Of a DNA stretch of 64,000 nt, positions 8,580 through 17,094 are shown piece after piece (within the stretch, counting starts at the first letter, position 1; each line of letters opens with the position of its first letter). The notes below the pieces were generated by a model that was given only the letters and a program-made list of their open reading frames with translations, was not told the DNA's origin and did no database searches. Made by a program: the position numbers and the translations under genes. Source of the DNA: Burkholderia dolosa (GTDB taxonomy: Bacteria > Pseudomonadota > Gammaproteobacteria > Burkholderiales > Burkholderiaceae); contig NZ_CABVPR010000031.1 of the NCBI RefSeq assembly GCF_902499135.1, positions 1 to 64,000 of the forward strand, in the 5' to 3' direction.

Positions 8580-11500
8580 TCAGCCGTCGGCTCGGCACGC
8601 AAACGCATCGAGGACGGCGCACAGACGGTCGAATTCGTCGTTTGCCTGCGCCCACGCGCCGTCGATGCAGAGCGTCTGCAGCGCGACGCAATGCGCAGCC
8701 TCGGCGTCGAGGCCGACCGCGAGCAGCGCGCCCTGCAGCCGATGCAATCGCCGTCGGCTGCGGTCGCGATCGCGCTGCGCGAACGTTTCCCTGATTCCGT
8801 CGCGCTCGTGCGGCCAGCTTTGCGCGAACGCTTGCTGCAGCGCCGCATCGAGCGCGCTGCTGCGAGGCGGTCGGTCACCGGTGTCTGCCTGGCGGCGCGA
8901 CTCGTCCGGAACGCGCGCAACGGCGGGCGCTTTCGTCAGCACGTCGCGAAGTTGGGCGAGCAGGACCGGCTTGCGCAGCACGTGCGTGAACCGGCGCGCC
9001 GTTTCCGGCGACAGATCGCTCGAGCCGGCTGCCGTCGTCGCGACGACGAACGCGTTCGGCCGGCGCTTGCGGATCTCGTCGAGCAATCCCGCACCGTCGA
9101 GGTACGGCATGCCGACGTCGGTCAGTACGATGTCGGCTTCGCGCTCGCACCAAAGATCGAGCGCTTCCCGGCCGTCTTTCGCGATGCGAACCGACGTATA
9201 GCCCAACGTGCGAAGCTGGTCGGCGATCAGCACGCGGTTCACGGGGTCGTCCTCCGCAACGAGCACGTCGAGCGACTCGCCGCCGTTCGGCTGCGACGAG
9301 GCGGCCGCGTCGGAGTCGGCCGCCTGTCGTTCCGCAAGCGTGAGCAGCGCGGCGAGCAGCGCATCGGTCGAATACAGCGACACGTTGATGATCGTGCCGT
9401 TTCGCTCCGGCGTGAGCGGCCCGTCATGGGCGACGCGGATCGTGCCGCGCAGCGGTTGCGTCGATGCGGCGGCCGGCGGCACGCGAGGGTCGGGGCCGGC
9501 GATCAGTATGTCGGGACGCGTTGCGCTCGGCGCCGCGCACACGCGTGCGCCCCAGTGTTCGAGCCTGCCCGACCACATCGCGACGAGCCGTGCATCGTCG
9601 GCCGCGACGGCCACCGAGATGTCGCGCAGCGGCGCCGGCGGCGCTTCGTCCGCCGACTCCAGCATACGCAACGGCACTTCGATACCGAACGTGCTGCCGA
9701 CGTTCGGCTCGCTTTGCAGCGTGATCCGGCCGCCCATCAATTCCGCGAGATTGCGGCACAGGAACAGCCCGAGGCCCGTTCCGCCGAAGCGGCGGCTGAT
9801 CGACGCATCGGCTTGGACCAGCGGCTTGAATACCATCGCCTGCAGCGCCGACGGGATGCCGATGCCCGTATCGGCGACCTCGATGCGCACCCACAGGCGG
9901 TCGTCGTGCCGGTCGAGCAGCGTCGTCGAAACGGATATCGTCCCGTGCTGCGTAAACTTCGCCGCGTTGCTGACCAGGTTCTGCAGAATCTGCATCAGCC
10001 GTTGATCGTCGCCTTCGAGCAGCCGATCGAGCGCGGGGTCCGTATAGCAGTGCAGCGCGACGTTGTGAGCGAGAATCGTCGGCGCGAAATGCTGAGCGCA
10101 GTATTCGGCGATACGGTTCACGTAGATCGGCAATGCGTTGACCGTCAGCGCGTTCGCTTCGATGCGCGTGGTGTCGAGCAGGTCGTTGATCAGCGACAGC
10201 AGCGAATCGAACGAGCGGCGAATCAACCCCACTCGTTCGCGCTGGCCGGCGTCGAGCGACGTGTTCGACAGGAGCTCGAGATGGCCCGTGGCGCCGTGCA
10301 GCGGTGTCCGGATCTCGTGGCTCATGATCGCGAGAAAGATGGATTTCTCGCGGTTCGCGCGATCGGCGGCGCGGCGCGCATCGATCAGCATGGCCTCCGT
10401 CGTCTTGCGCTCCGTGATGTCGACGAGTCCGAACAGCAGCGCATCGCGCCCGCCGAAACGCGTGGCCGACGACGCGGCGCCGATGTACATTTCGCCGCTG
10501 GCCGTCTTCCACGGAATCTCGAAGAAGCTGTGGCCGGTATTGGCTCGATCGGACGAAACGGCCATGCTCTGTTCGCGCGCGCGCGCGACGGCCTCGTAAA
10601 ACTCGACGTGCGGGCCCGCATCGCCGAACAGGTGCCGGGCGACCGCATTTTCGAGGATCACGCTGCGGCGCTCGGGGTCGAACACGGCGATGCCGACCGG
10701 CGCCGTGTCGATGATCGACCGGTTGAACTCCTCGGCCTCGACGAGCTTCTTCGCGTCGCGTTCGAAGGGTTGCGCGACGCGTCGGTCGAAATATCCGACG
10801 CCGGTCCACAGCAGCGCGAGTGCGCCGATGCAGAGCAATACGGCAGCGGCGATTTCGCCGCGCATGCCGCCCACGACGTCCGTCCAGTCGAACGCATAGA
10901 CGGCAAGCCAGTCGGGGCCCGCGATGCGCTGCGCGACGATGAACGTCAGCCCGTCCCGGAGCAGCGTCGTGCCGGTTGCGACGGCCTGAAGCCGCGGCGC
11001 CTGCGCCTGTACCGCGGCGAGCAGTGCGGCGTCGCGTGCCGACGTCGGGCCGGCGCCGAGCGGCAGAAAATGCTTGCCGGCCAGCACAAAGAAGCCCTCG
11101 GGACGCGACGCGTCGAGAAAGTAGTGGAGAAACTGGTCTCGCGGCACCCGGCCGACGATCGTGGCGACACGCTCGCGGCCATGGAAGATCGGCACGACGA
11201 TTTCGGCGAGCGCCCGCTGCCGCACCGGATCTTCGAGCGCGATCCATAGCGGCCGGCTTTTCCGCAGTTGCGCTTCCGATTGCGATTGCAGCCGATCCTC
11301 GATGGGGTCGGCGTTCGCGTGGATGAACGTGCGCGCGTCCTGCTCGAGATCGTCGGGCGTCAGGAACGGCGCCGTGACCGGCGCGGCGGCCAGTATCGTG
11401 CGGTCCGACGAGTAGACGAATCCGGACACCGTGACGCCGCGGCGAATATCGAACACCGGGTCGGCAGAAATGCGGCGTACGATGTGAAGCATCGTGCTCA

Positions 11501-11894
11501 GTCGACCGCGATCGTCGGCGTCCGGCTGCGTCCCGACGAGCAGGAACGGCGTGACTGCCAGGTCGGAGCCCGTCGTCACGATGCCGTGATGGTCGCGCAG
11601 CGCCTGTCGATAGCGGTCGAGCGGAATCGCTTCCTGATTGTGAAAAGCCCAGTTTCCCTCGTAGAGGTCCGCCATGTTCATCAATCGCGACGACAGACGC
11701 ACCACTTCGGCCTGCGCGTGTTCCTGGTTGCGCACGAGCGTGTTCTGACGGGCTTCGAAGAAGCGCGTCACCGCGCTGCCGACGAACAGCGTGGCGCCGC
11801 CGCCGATCGTCGCCGACAGAAGGACGGCGAATCCATAGAGCACGCGGCGGTGAAAGCGTGCAGTTTGGGCGAGCGATCGTTGCCGTCCGGACAC
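8580..11894 (-). CDS. Bvg-type hybrid sensor histidine kinase (HisKA-HATPase-REC-HPt)
   Basis: 1104-aa inner-membrane phosphorelay kinase. Order: membrane helix at about 18-42; periplasmic CHASE-like sensor to about 345; second helix about 347-369; PAS domain about 385-495; HisKA with phospho-acceptor His526 (IMSHEIRTPLHG); HATPase with NLVSNAAKF, DTGIGI and GGTGLGL; a receiver with VLTDVGMPYLDG; and a C-terminal HPt with HRLQGALLAVG. This is the BvgS/EvgS layout, and the divergent response regulator at 12137 is of the matching NarL type. GTG start with GAGGTCAAAC upstream. A perfect 18-bp dyad lies between kinase and regulator, so quorum sensing probably sets the level of this system. The signal sensed is unknown. 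Confidence 0.93.
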   Translation of the reverse strand: MSGRQRSLAQTARFHRRVLYGFAVLLSATIGGGATLFVGSAVTRFFEARQNTLVRNQEHAQAEVVRLSSRLMNMADLYEGNWAFHNQEAIPLDRYRQALRDHHGIVTTGSDLAVTPFLLVGTQPDADDRGRLSTMLHIVRRISADPVFDIRRGVTVSGFVYSSDRTILAAAPVTAPFLTPDDLEQDARTFIHANADPIEDRLQSQSEAQLRKSRPLWIALEDPVRQRALAEIVVPIFHGRERVATIVGRVPRDQFLHYFLDASRPEGFFVLAGKHFLPLGAGPTSARDAALLAAVQAQAPRLQAVATGTTLLRDGLTFIVAQRIAGPDWLAVYAFDWTDVVGGMRGEIAAAVLLCIGALALLWTGVGYFDRRVAQPFERDAKKLVEAEEFNRSIIDTAPVGIAVFDPERRSVILENAVARHLFGDAGPHVEFYEAVARAREQSMAVSSDRANTGHSFFEIPWKTASGEMYIGAASSATRFGGRDALLFGLVDITERKTTEAMLIDARRAADRANREKSIFLAIMSHEIRTPLHGATGHLELLSNTSLDAGQRERVGLIRRSFDSLLSLINDLLDTTRIEANALTVNALPIYVNRIAEYCAQHFAPTILAHNVALHCYTDPALDRLLEGDDQRLMQILQNLVSNAAKFTQHGTISVSTTLLDRHDDRLWVRIEVADTGIGIPSALQAMVFKPLVQADASISRRFGGTGLGLFLCRNLAELMGGRITLQSEPNVGSTFGIEVPLRMLESADEAPPAPLRDISVAVAADDARLVAMWSGRLEHWGARVCAAPSATRPDILIAGPDPRVPPAAASTQPLRGTIRVAHDGPLTPERNGTIINVSLYSTDALLAALLTLAERQAADSDAAASSQPNGGESLDVLVAEDDPVNRVLIADQLRTLGYTSVRIAKDGREALDLWCEREADIVLTDVGMPYLDGAGLLDEIRKRRPNAFVVATTAAGSSDLSPETARRFTHVLRKPVLLAQLRDVLTKAPAVARVPDESRRQADTGDRPPRSSALDAALQQAFAQSWPHERDGIRETFAQRDRDRSRRRLHRLQGALLAVGLDAEAAHCVALQTLCIDGAWAQANDEFDRLCAVLDAFACRADG

Positions 11895-12012
11895 GTTTGA
11901 CCTCGGTGATGAGCGTAGGCGCGCGATGCCGGCGACAGTCGTCCTTCACCGGGCGCGATGCGCGACGAGTGTACCGCAGCGGGAACATCGCGCCTCGTCG
12001 ATTGGGAAATCG

Positions 12013-12030
12013 CCTATAGAAAAGTATAGG
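12013..12030. promoter_or_regulatory. perfect lux-box-like dyad between kinase and regulator
   Basis: CCTATA-GAAAAG-TATAGG, perfectly symmetrical arms and the best copy in the window. It is 118 bp from the kinase start and 106 bp from the regulator start. GTAAAT near 12059 is a possible -10 for the regulator but is about 6 bp too far. Confidence 0.65.
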
Positions 12031-12136
12031 GCTCGCCTATTCCGCTAGTGGCGAAAAGGTAAATAATGGACACTGAGCGATCGGCGGAAGACGCGTCTTC
12101 GTCGTTCAACACGCTGGCATATCGGTGCGAGGAGCC

Positions 12137-12790
12137 ATGAAAAGGATTCGGGTTGCTGTGGCGGACGATCACCCGATCGTTCTCGTCGGGATAAAAGGCA
12201 TCTTGATGGATGCGCCCGATATCGAGGTGTCGTTTCTGGCAGACAACATCAAGACGCTGCTTGAGAAGGTGAGGGAAGAGCCGATCGACGTGCTCGTATG
12301 CGACTACGAGTTCGAGGACGACAAGGAGGCGGACGGCCTCAATCTGCTGCGCCGCCTGATCCAGCTCGTTCCCGATACGCGCGTCCTCTTTCTGAGCTCG
12401 CACTCGGCGACGCATATCGTGTCGGCGGCGCTGGCGGGTGGAGCCGCCGGGTTCATCGGCAAGTCCAAGGCGGATTTCGCGGTGCTCGCGGATGCGATTC
12501 GACGCGTACACGGCGGCGAAACCTATATTCCGCCGTCGATCGCGACGGAAATTCTCGCGAACGTCTTCAGCAGCCGTACTCGCCAGACGACCGGCGTCGA
12601 CACGTTGTCGCCCCGCGAGCTCGAAGTCGTTCGCCTGATCTGTGCCGGTCATTCGATCGCCGAGATTGCCGAGCGCGTGTGCCGGAGCCCGAAGACGATC
12701 AGCAATCAGAAGAACGCAGCGATGCGCAAGCTCGCGGTGCGCAACGACGTCGAACTGGCGCGCGCTGCGCGGGACCTCGGCATCATTTAG
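12137..12790 (+). CDS. NarL/BvgA-family response regulator
   Basis: 217 aa. Receiver domain at 3-125 with acidic pair Asp10-Asp11, phospho-acceptor Asp56 (VLVCDYEF) and Lys in GKSKADF. The LuxR-type helix-turn-helix is at about 153-215 (LSPRELEVVRLICAGHSIAEIA). It should accept phosphate from the HPt domain of the kinase encoded divergently. ATG with GAGGAGCC upstream. Its stop is only 4 bp from the stop of the lectin at 12795. Targets unknown; with the lectins, aidA and hydroxylase nearby it may regulate surface or secreted factors. Confidence 0.93.
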   Translation: MKRIRVAVADDHPIVLVGIKGILMDAPDIEVSFLADNIKTLLEKVREEPIDVLVCDYEFEDDKEADGLNLLRRLIQLVPDTRVLFLSSHSATHIVSAALAGGAAGFIGKSKADFAVLADAIRRVHGGETYIPPSIATEILANVFSSRTRQTTGVDTLSPRELEVVRLICAGHSIAEIAERVCRSPKTISNQKNAAMRKLAVRNDVELARAARDLGII

Positions 12791-12794
12791 TCGT

Positions 12795-13154
12795 TTATTT
12801 CAGCGGACCGTTGAATACGACCAGCGCATCGTTGAAGAGCTGGTGCGTATCGTTTTTCCCCGACGCACCGGCGACGACACAGCCGAGCGAACTCAACATG
12901 TCGCGCACGCTGATCGACGAACTCGCGCCGTCGCTCGTGACGTCGAGCGTGACCTTGCCCGACGCACCGGTGGAGAAAACGTAGGTTCCGAGATTGCTCG
13001 TGACGCTCGCGGCGCTGCCGACGAATTGCTGACCGTTGGCGTTGCCGCCGTCGATATGAAGCGTGACGGTCTGGACGACCGGCGAGTTGACGAGGACGGT
13101 TGCGCCGTAGCGCGTGTTCGGCTGAAGAGAGATTTGCGTATTCGAAGCAGACAT
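12795..13154 (-). CDS. LecB (PA-IIL)-like lectin without the usual calcium loop
   Basis: 119-aa single-domain protein of the fucose/mannose lectin family of Pseudomonas LecB and Burkholderia BC2L lectins. N-terminal strands (ISLQPNTRYGATVLVNSPVVQTV) fit the family, with the Asn corresponding to LecB Asn21. The C-terminus, KNDTHQLFNDALVVFNGPLK, keeps the last two ligands (Asn103 and Asp104 equivalents). It lacks the equivalents of Glu95, Asp99 and Asp101 and has Gly in place of the conserved Trp. Calcium-dependent sugar binding is therefore doubtful. No signal peptide, as for LecB. Start with AGGAGGCTTTTC upstream. It follows the larger lectin by 121 bp and is probably cotranscribed with it. 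Confidence 0.82.
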   Translation of the reverse strand: MSASNTQISLQPNTRYGATVLVNSPVVQTVTLHIDGGNANGQQFVGSAASVTSNLGTYVFSTGASGKVTLDVTSDGASSSISVRDMLSSLGCVVAGASGKNDTHQLFNDALVVFNGPLK

Positions 13155-13275
13155 GAAAAGCCTCCTGAAACGTTGTTGACTTGCACCGCGGCGAGTTATC
13201 GGACGGCTACCGGGCGACGCCGGCACGCGCGGAACGCCGCGCGCGCTTCGCGCGGCGTCCGGCGCGTCGCTGGAC

Positions 13276-14253
13276 TCAGCGCAGCGGCCAATTGAAGAAG
13301 ACCAGCGCGTCGTCGTAGGCGTTGTCGCCATCGGCGCCGTTGTAGATCGCAATCACGCCGATGTAGGACCGCTTCGTCGGTATGTCTTTCTGGCCCGCGT
13401 GGAACAACGACGTCTTGCCGCCGGCCGACGCTTTCAGCGTGACCTTGCCTTGCGCCTTCGCGGTCAGCACGACCGTACCCTGATTGACGTCGCCGCTTCC
13501 CGTGCCCGTGATCTGATAGGCCGGCTGCGCATCGTCATCGAGGTAGACCGCGATCGTCTGCTCGACTTTCGAATTCAGCAGCACCGTAACGGCGAACTGC
13601 GTTCCGGCCGGCACGTGGAACGGGTGCTCGCCCTTGTTCGGATCCGGGGTAGGGCTCGGAGTCGGCGTCGGGCCGGGGCTCGGTGTCGGATGCGGGCTAG
13701 GCGTCGGGCCGGGACTCGGCGTCGGATTGGGGGTGGGCGTCGGGCTGGGACTCGGCGTCGGATTGGGACTCGGCGTCGGGCTCGGACCGGGTGCGGCGGA
13801 TGCCACCTTGAACACCCAGATGTCGCTTGTCGCACCGTTGGCGGAATCGGATTTCAGGGAGGCGGGCCGCCCCGTGCCGTGGGTCAGGAACAGATATTGG
13901 CCTTCGCCGGCTTTGGAATTGCCTGCCTGGAGGCGAAACTGCGAGTCGGTCGACAGGCCGTCGCCGCCGCTCACGACGATCGGTACCCATATGAAGCCGG
14001 GATCGGCGACCTGGAACGGCGCGATCGTGACTTGCTGACTTTCAGTCGCGTACAAATAGCCCGACGTCGTCTTCAGCAGCATGCCCTTGCTCGTCGATAC
14101 CTGCCCCGATTCGCCGTTGTAGCTCTCGATTTGCCACAGGCTCGTCGTGCCTCCTGTAATCGACGCATCGCTTTGCAGGTACGTGTTCGAACCGTTGCCG
14201 ATGCTCATGTCCACGACCCATACGCTGTCGCCGTAGTTGATAGGATTTCCCAT
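13276..14253 (-). CDS. two-domain lectin: N-terminal trefoil-like domain, Pro-rich linker, LecB-like domain
   Basis: 325 aa. Residues 1-153 form a beta-rich domain (LLKTTSGYLYATESQQ...QYLFLTHGTG) that looks like a beta-trefoil. Residues 155-206 are a linker of Pro alternating with Ser, Thr, Gly or Asn, about 25 prolines. Residues 209-325 are a LecB-type domain ending GADGDNAYDDALVFFNWPLR. Compared with LecB, the equivalents of Asn21, Asp99 and Asp104 remain, but Glu95 and Asp101 are Gly and Ala and Asn103 is Asp, so the two-calcium site is incomplete. The design recalls BC2L-C, which also fuses another domain to LecB. No signal peptide, as in secreted Burkholderia lectins. The linker is an obvious candidate substrate for the hydroxylase/GlcNAc-transferase pair. 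Start chosen at MGNPINYG, after AGAGAGAAC. Confidence 0.85.
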   Translation of the reverse strand: MGNPINYGDSVWVVDMSIGNGSNTYLQSDASITGGTTSLWQIESYNGESGQVSTSKGMLLKTTSGYLYATESQQVTIAPFQVADPGFIWVPIVVSGGDGLSTDSQFRLQAGNSKAGEGQYLFLTHGTGRPASLKSDSANGATSDIWVFKVASAAPGPSPTPSPNPTPSPSPTPTPNPTPSPGPTPSPHPTPSPGPTPTPSPTPDPNKGEHPFHVPAGTQFAVTVLLNSKVEQTIAVYLDDDAQPAYQITGTGSGDVNQGTVVLTAKAQGKVTLKASAGGKTSLFHAGQKDIPTKRSYIGVIAIYNGADGDNAYDDALVFFNWPLR

Positions 14254-14579
14254 GTTCTCTCTCTTCGTGAGGTGATCTGTTCGACCGATCGTCCAGATTC
14301 GACAAGCCAACTGACCCGCGTTCGCAATCATCGGGATCGCGCCGTCGATTCGCGCGATGCCGCACGGGTTGCCGGCTCGAGCGCGGCATCCGCCGACGCC
14401 GACGCGTACCGTCTCGCTCGACTGTTCGGTCCGCACCGGGCAATGCGTTGCACGATGACGGGCGCCGCTCGTCGTGGCAGCGCTGAATCGTGCGATATAA
14501 GGCCCGTGAAGGCGTTCGCGTCGAAACAGCGTGTCGACTCAGCCATATGCAGCCTACAGGCGGGGTGGGTGTGTGCGTA

Positions 14580-14597
14580 CCTATCGCTTCTTATAGG
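14580..14597 (-). promoter_or_regulatory. lux-box-like dyad, lectin operon
   Basis: CCTATC-GCTTCT-TATAGG. At the usual 34-bp distance on the minus strand lies TAGGCT, a weak -10. The predicted start is about 290 nt before the lectin ATG. Confidence 0.6.
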
Positions 14598-14700
14598 AGA
14601 CGCGGCGCGCGCGACGTGACCGCGCGCTTGATGGATGGCGAACGACGGGCATCAAGCACGATGCCGGCGCTCGGCACACGCACGCGGCGCGATCGCGCGA

Positions 14701-14738
14701 CAAAAAAATCCCCCGGCGTTGGAGCTGAACGCCAGGGG
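14701..14738 (-). terminator. minus-strand rho-independent terminator
   Basis: CCCCTGGCGTT / AACGCCGGGGG stem (ten pairs, one mismatch, 7-nt loop) followed on the minus strand by ATTTTTTTG. The nearest minus-strand gene upstream is the epimerase ending at 15413, so it may end the biosynthetic operon transcript after running antisense through the lectin remnant. Confidence 0.8.
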
Positions 14739-14956
14739 ACGAAACGAGAAACCGCTGAGGACAGTTTCTCCGTGCGAGCCGACCAGTGCATCTGTCGAGC
14801 AGGCGCGTCGTCGGTCGACGGCGGCCGGCGCTCGCGAATCGCTCATGCGTGTGGTTGCGTGTGTCGGCCGCGCGCGCCTTTCGCAGAGAATTGCTCATCG
14901 CGGAAAGCTTGCCGGCACCGTATGCGCAAGTATTCCAGCGATCGTGAAATCCATGG

Positions 14957-15334
14957 ATGGGCGGCGGCGTATTTGCCGATAGGCGACGTCCCGGTGCGTG
15001 TCGGCGCGACGCACTTCCCGCTACACGACCATTGGCGCTCGAGCCGAGCGGGCGATGGCCGTGCGCTGTCCGGTTTCCGATGCCCGTCCACGTGGCGCAC
15101 GTGCATCAGGCGACCGCCGGCGATCAGACCGGCGACAGCGTGATGGGCACGACGCAGCAGGCGTCCGGCTCGGGCAACGTCCGCATTACCGTCACGTCGA
15201 ACGGCAAGCTCACGCCGATCAAGTCGACGCAATCCAGTATCGACTCGAACCTGAACTGGGGGATCGTCGGCGTACCGGATGCGAATGGCCACTACAACGA
15301 CTGCGTGGTCTTCCTCAACTGGCCGATCAAATAA
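14957..15334 (+). pseudogene. LecB-like lectin with degenerate N-terminus
   Basis: The last ~75 residues are lectin-like (TGDSVMGTTQQASGSGNVRI, then NWGIVGVPDANGHYNDCVVFLNWPIK split here for length), matching the second half of LecB. The part before them is Arg-rich and unlike a lectin; a short lectin-like run (ATHFPLHD) occurs in another frame at about 15010, suggesting a frameshift. No ribosome site precedes any ATG. Equivalents of LecB Asn103 and Asp104 remain, while Glu95, Asp99 and Asp101 are replaced. Read as a third, broken lectin copy, transcribed if at all against the epimerase operon. Confidence 0.55.
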
Positions 15335-15337
15335 GAG

Positions 15338-15362
15338 AGGCGCGGCGTCGATCGCCGCGCGA
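15338..15362. terminator. GC-rich hairpin between convergent genes
   Basis: GCGCGGCG-TCGAT-CGCCGCGC perfect stem between the lectin remnant and the epimerase stop. There is no T-tract, so it may only slow transcription. Confidence 0.4.
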
Positions 15363-15412
15363 ATGCGCTGGCGCCGGAACGCAACCCGGCGCCGACGCAT
15401 ATTGTTGCGCGA

Positions 15413-16111
15413 TTACCGGGACACGGAAATCATCGCTTGCCGATAAGTGGCGGTGATCGACTGCGGACGCGTGATCGCACTCCCTACCACGACGACGTCT
15501 GCGCCGAGCTCGAGCACGCGCGCCGCATGTGCGGGCTGGCCGATGCCGCCTTCCGCAACGAGCGGACATCGTGTGGTGGCGGCCCTCAACGCACTGAAGT
15601 GAGCGAAGTCGTGGTCGGACAGACGTCGTCCCGCCGTATCCGGCGTATAGCCGTATGCAGCACTCGAAATGCAGTCGAAGCCGATTTCCTGCGCACGGAT
15701 TGCTTCGGCGACCGTCGCGATCTCGGCCATCAGCAGCAGCGACGGATACCGCTCGCGAATGCGCGAGAAGAATGCGTCGAGCGTGTCGTCGTCGGGCCGG
15801 CGCCGATCGGTCGCATCGAGCCCCGCCATTTGCGCGCCTGCGGCCACGATCTCGTCGATCTCGGTCATCGTTGCGGTCAGCGCGATATCCGAGCCGGCAT
15901 ACCCGCGCGTCACGACGCCGATCAGCGGAAGCTCGACGCACGCGCGAATTCGTGCGATATCGTCGCCTCCGTTTGCCAGTACGCCGGCCGCGCCGCCTTC
16001 TGCCGCGGCACGCGCCATCGCGCACATATGGTCGCTTCCGTGCAGCGGTTCGCCGGGCAGCGCCTGGCACGACACGACGAGACCGCCTTTTATGCGTGCG
16101 AGCAACGTCAT
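15413..16111 (-). CDS. NanE-like N-acylmannosamine-6-phosphate 2-epimerase
   Basis: 232-aa (beta/alpha)8-barrel of the NanE family, which interconverts N-acetylmannosamine-6-P and N-acetylglucosamine-6-P. Family features: LVVSCQALPGEPLHG at the N-terminus, LPLIGVVTRGY, MAGLDATDRRRPDDDTL, FDCISSAAYGYTPD and VAEGGIGQPAHA; the last contains the phosphate loop. No sialic-acid catabolic genes (nanA, nanK) are nearby, so its use here may be biosynthetic or on a different substrate. Last gene of a five-gene minus operon; its ATG overlaps the stop of the gene before by four bases (ATGA). A terminator on this strand lies at 14701-14738. Confidence 0.85.
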   Translation of the reverse strand: MTLLARIKGGLVVSCQALPGEPLHGSDHMCAMARAAAEGGAAGVLANGGDDIARIRACVELPLIGVVTRGYAGSDIALTATMTEIDEIVAAGAQMAGLDATDRRRPDDDTLDAFFSRIRERYPSLLLMAEIATVAEAIRAQEIGFDCISSAAYGYTPDTAGRRLSDHDFAHFSALRAATTRCPLVAEGGIGQPAHAARVLELGADVVVVGSAITRPQSITATYRQAMISVSR

Positions 16112-16662
16112 TTCACTTGCCCTCCGGTACGACGAAGCGCGTCGGCGACCGACGCGAGCGACGGGACGGCGACGCGCTGATCGTGTTTGTCGATCAGCCA
16201 TCGATCGATATCGAGCAGCCATAACCGCTCGACGGTCAGCTCGTAAAAGCGCCGCTTGCCGTCGCCGCGAAAGTCGTCGAGCGGAAGCATCCATTCGTGT
16301 CGGGCGGCGTCGTCGACGAAGTTGCGCGCGTAGTAGTGCTCGTGGAAAACCGCCAACTCGTCTGCCGGGATGGCGCGGCACGTTCCTTCCAACTGCAGGC
16401 CGTCGAGGCCGAGCGGCGACTCGTGCGTCAGATCCGTCCGGAAGATCGATGCGGTGGCGCGCGCGTTCGATTCGATATTGCGCGAATGACGTGCGTCGCG
16501 CATCGAGTACCAAACGACGTGGATCGACGCGTCTTCCATCGGCACGTAGTTGACCGTCGACGCCCACGGCTCGCCGGCCGGCGATACGGTGGCGAGCGTC
16601 GTGAATCGCGCGGATCCCAGCAGGAATGCCGCGCGGCGGAATGCGTTTTCTGTATCGGACAT
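16108..16662 (-). CDS. pyridoxamine-5'-phosphate-oxidase-like FMN-binding protein
   Basis: 184-aa split-barrel protein of the PNPOx-like superfamily. The barrel start (RFTTLATVSPAGEPWASTVNYV) and later strands (IHVVWYSMRDARHSRNIESN) are typical of FMN- or F420-binding oxidoreductases that act on small molecules. It lacks the signature of true PdxH, so vitamin B6 salvage is unlikely. Fourth gene of the operon, 73 bp after the NIPSNAP-like gene. Probably an oxidoreductase in a small-molecule pathway; substrate unknown. Confidence 0.8.
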   Translation of the reverse strand: MSDTENAFRRAAFLLGSARFTTLATVSPAGEPWASTVNYVPMEDASIHVVWYSMRDARHSRNIESNARATASIFRTDLTHESPLGLDGLQLEGTCRAIPADELAVFHEHYYARNFVDDAARHEWMLPLDDFRGDGKRRFYELTVERLWLLDIDRWLIDKHDQRVAVPSLASVADALRRTGGQVK

Positions 16663-16735
16663 CGGTATTTCCGGTTGCAGCGGCAGTCCGGCCGGCGGAT
16701 GCGAAGCAGCGCCGGCCGGACTGCACGCGTCGTCG

Positions 16736-17083
16736 TTACGCCGCGCTCGTCGTGCGGCGAACCGGCGCGTCGTTCAGCAGGCGGGCCTCGAGGATCTCCC
16801 ACCAGTCGTCTTGCTCGACGCGACGCTGCTCCCATGCGGGATCGTGCGATCGTGCGGAAACGGCGGATCGATACGCGCCCCACGCAGCCTCGTCTTCGAA
16901 CGAGATCGAATGCTCGAGCGAATGGACGTCCTGGCCGATCGTACGCACGTACCAGCGCGGGTCGACGGCCATGTCCAGACCGCCGTAGAACCATGCTTCG
17001 CGCTCGCTCAGCCAGTTCCAGAACGCCTTCATGTCGCGGCGCGCTTTCGTCGTGGGTTTGAGGACATACACCAGATGAAGCAT
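16736..17083 (-). CDS. small NIPSNAP/ABM-like protein
   Basis: 115 aa. It opens with a strand-helix pattern (MLHLVYVLKPTTKARRDMKAFWNWL) and has a second unit containing SLEHSISFEDEAAWGAYRSA, the ferredoxin-like fold seen in NIPSNAP and antibiotic-monooxygenase-type proteins. Rich in Trp. No catalytic motif recognised. GAAGGAGATTGAA precedes the ATG, and only 11 bp separate it from the preceding gene, so it is translated from the same operon. Likely an accessory or small cofactor-free enzyme of the pathway. Confidence 0.65.
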   Translation of the reverse strand: MLHLVYVLKPTTKARRDMKAFWNWLSEREAWFYGGLDMAVDPRWYVRTIGQDVHSLEHSISFEDEAAWGAYRSAVSARSHDPAWEQRRVEQDDWWEILEARLLNDAPVRRTTSAA

Positions 17084-17094
17084 TTCAATCTCCT

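Larger units (their letters stand above)
14254..14956. other. lectin upstream region with lux-box-like dyad and a terminator
   Basis: No supported gene. It holds the dyad at 14580-14597, which would give a leader of nearly 300 nt to the lectin start, and a minus-strand terminator at 14701-14738. Confidence 0.5.

Noticed and set aside
7668-11249. 1193-aa plus-strand open frame
   Set aside because: It is antisense to the kinase and hydroxylase genes, Arg-rich and without any domain; an artefact of high GC.
14981-14999. half-site CCGATAGG
   Set aside because: No matching second arm at 6-bp spacing, so not counted as a lux-box-like dyad.
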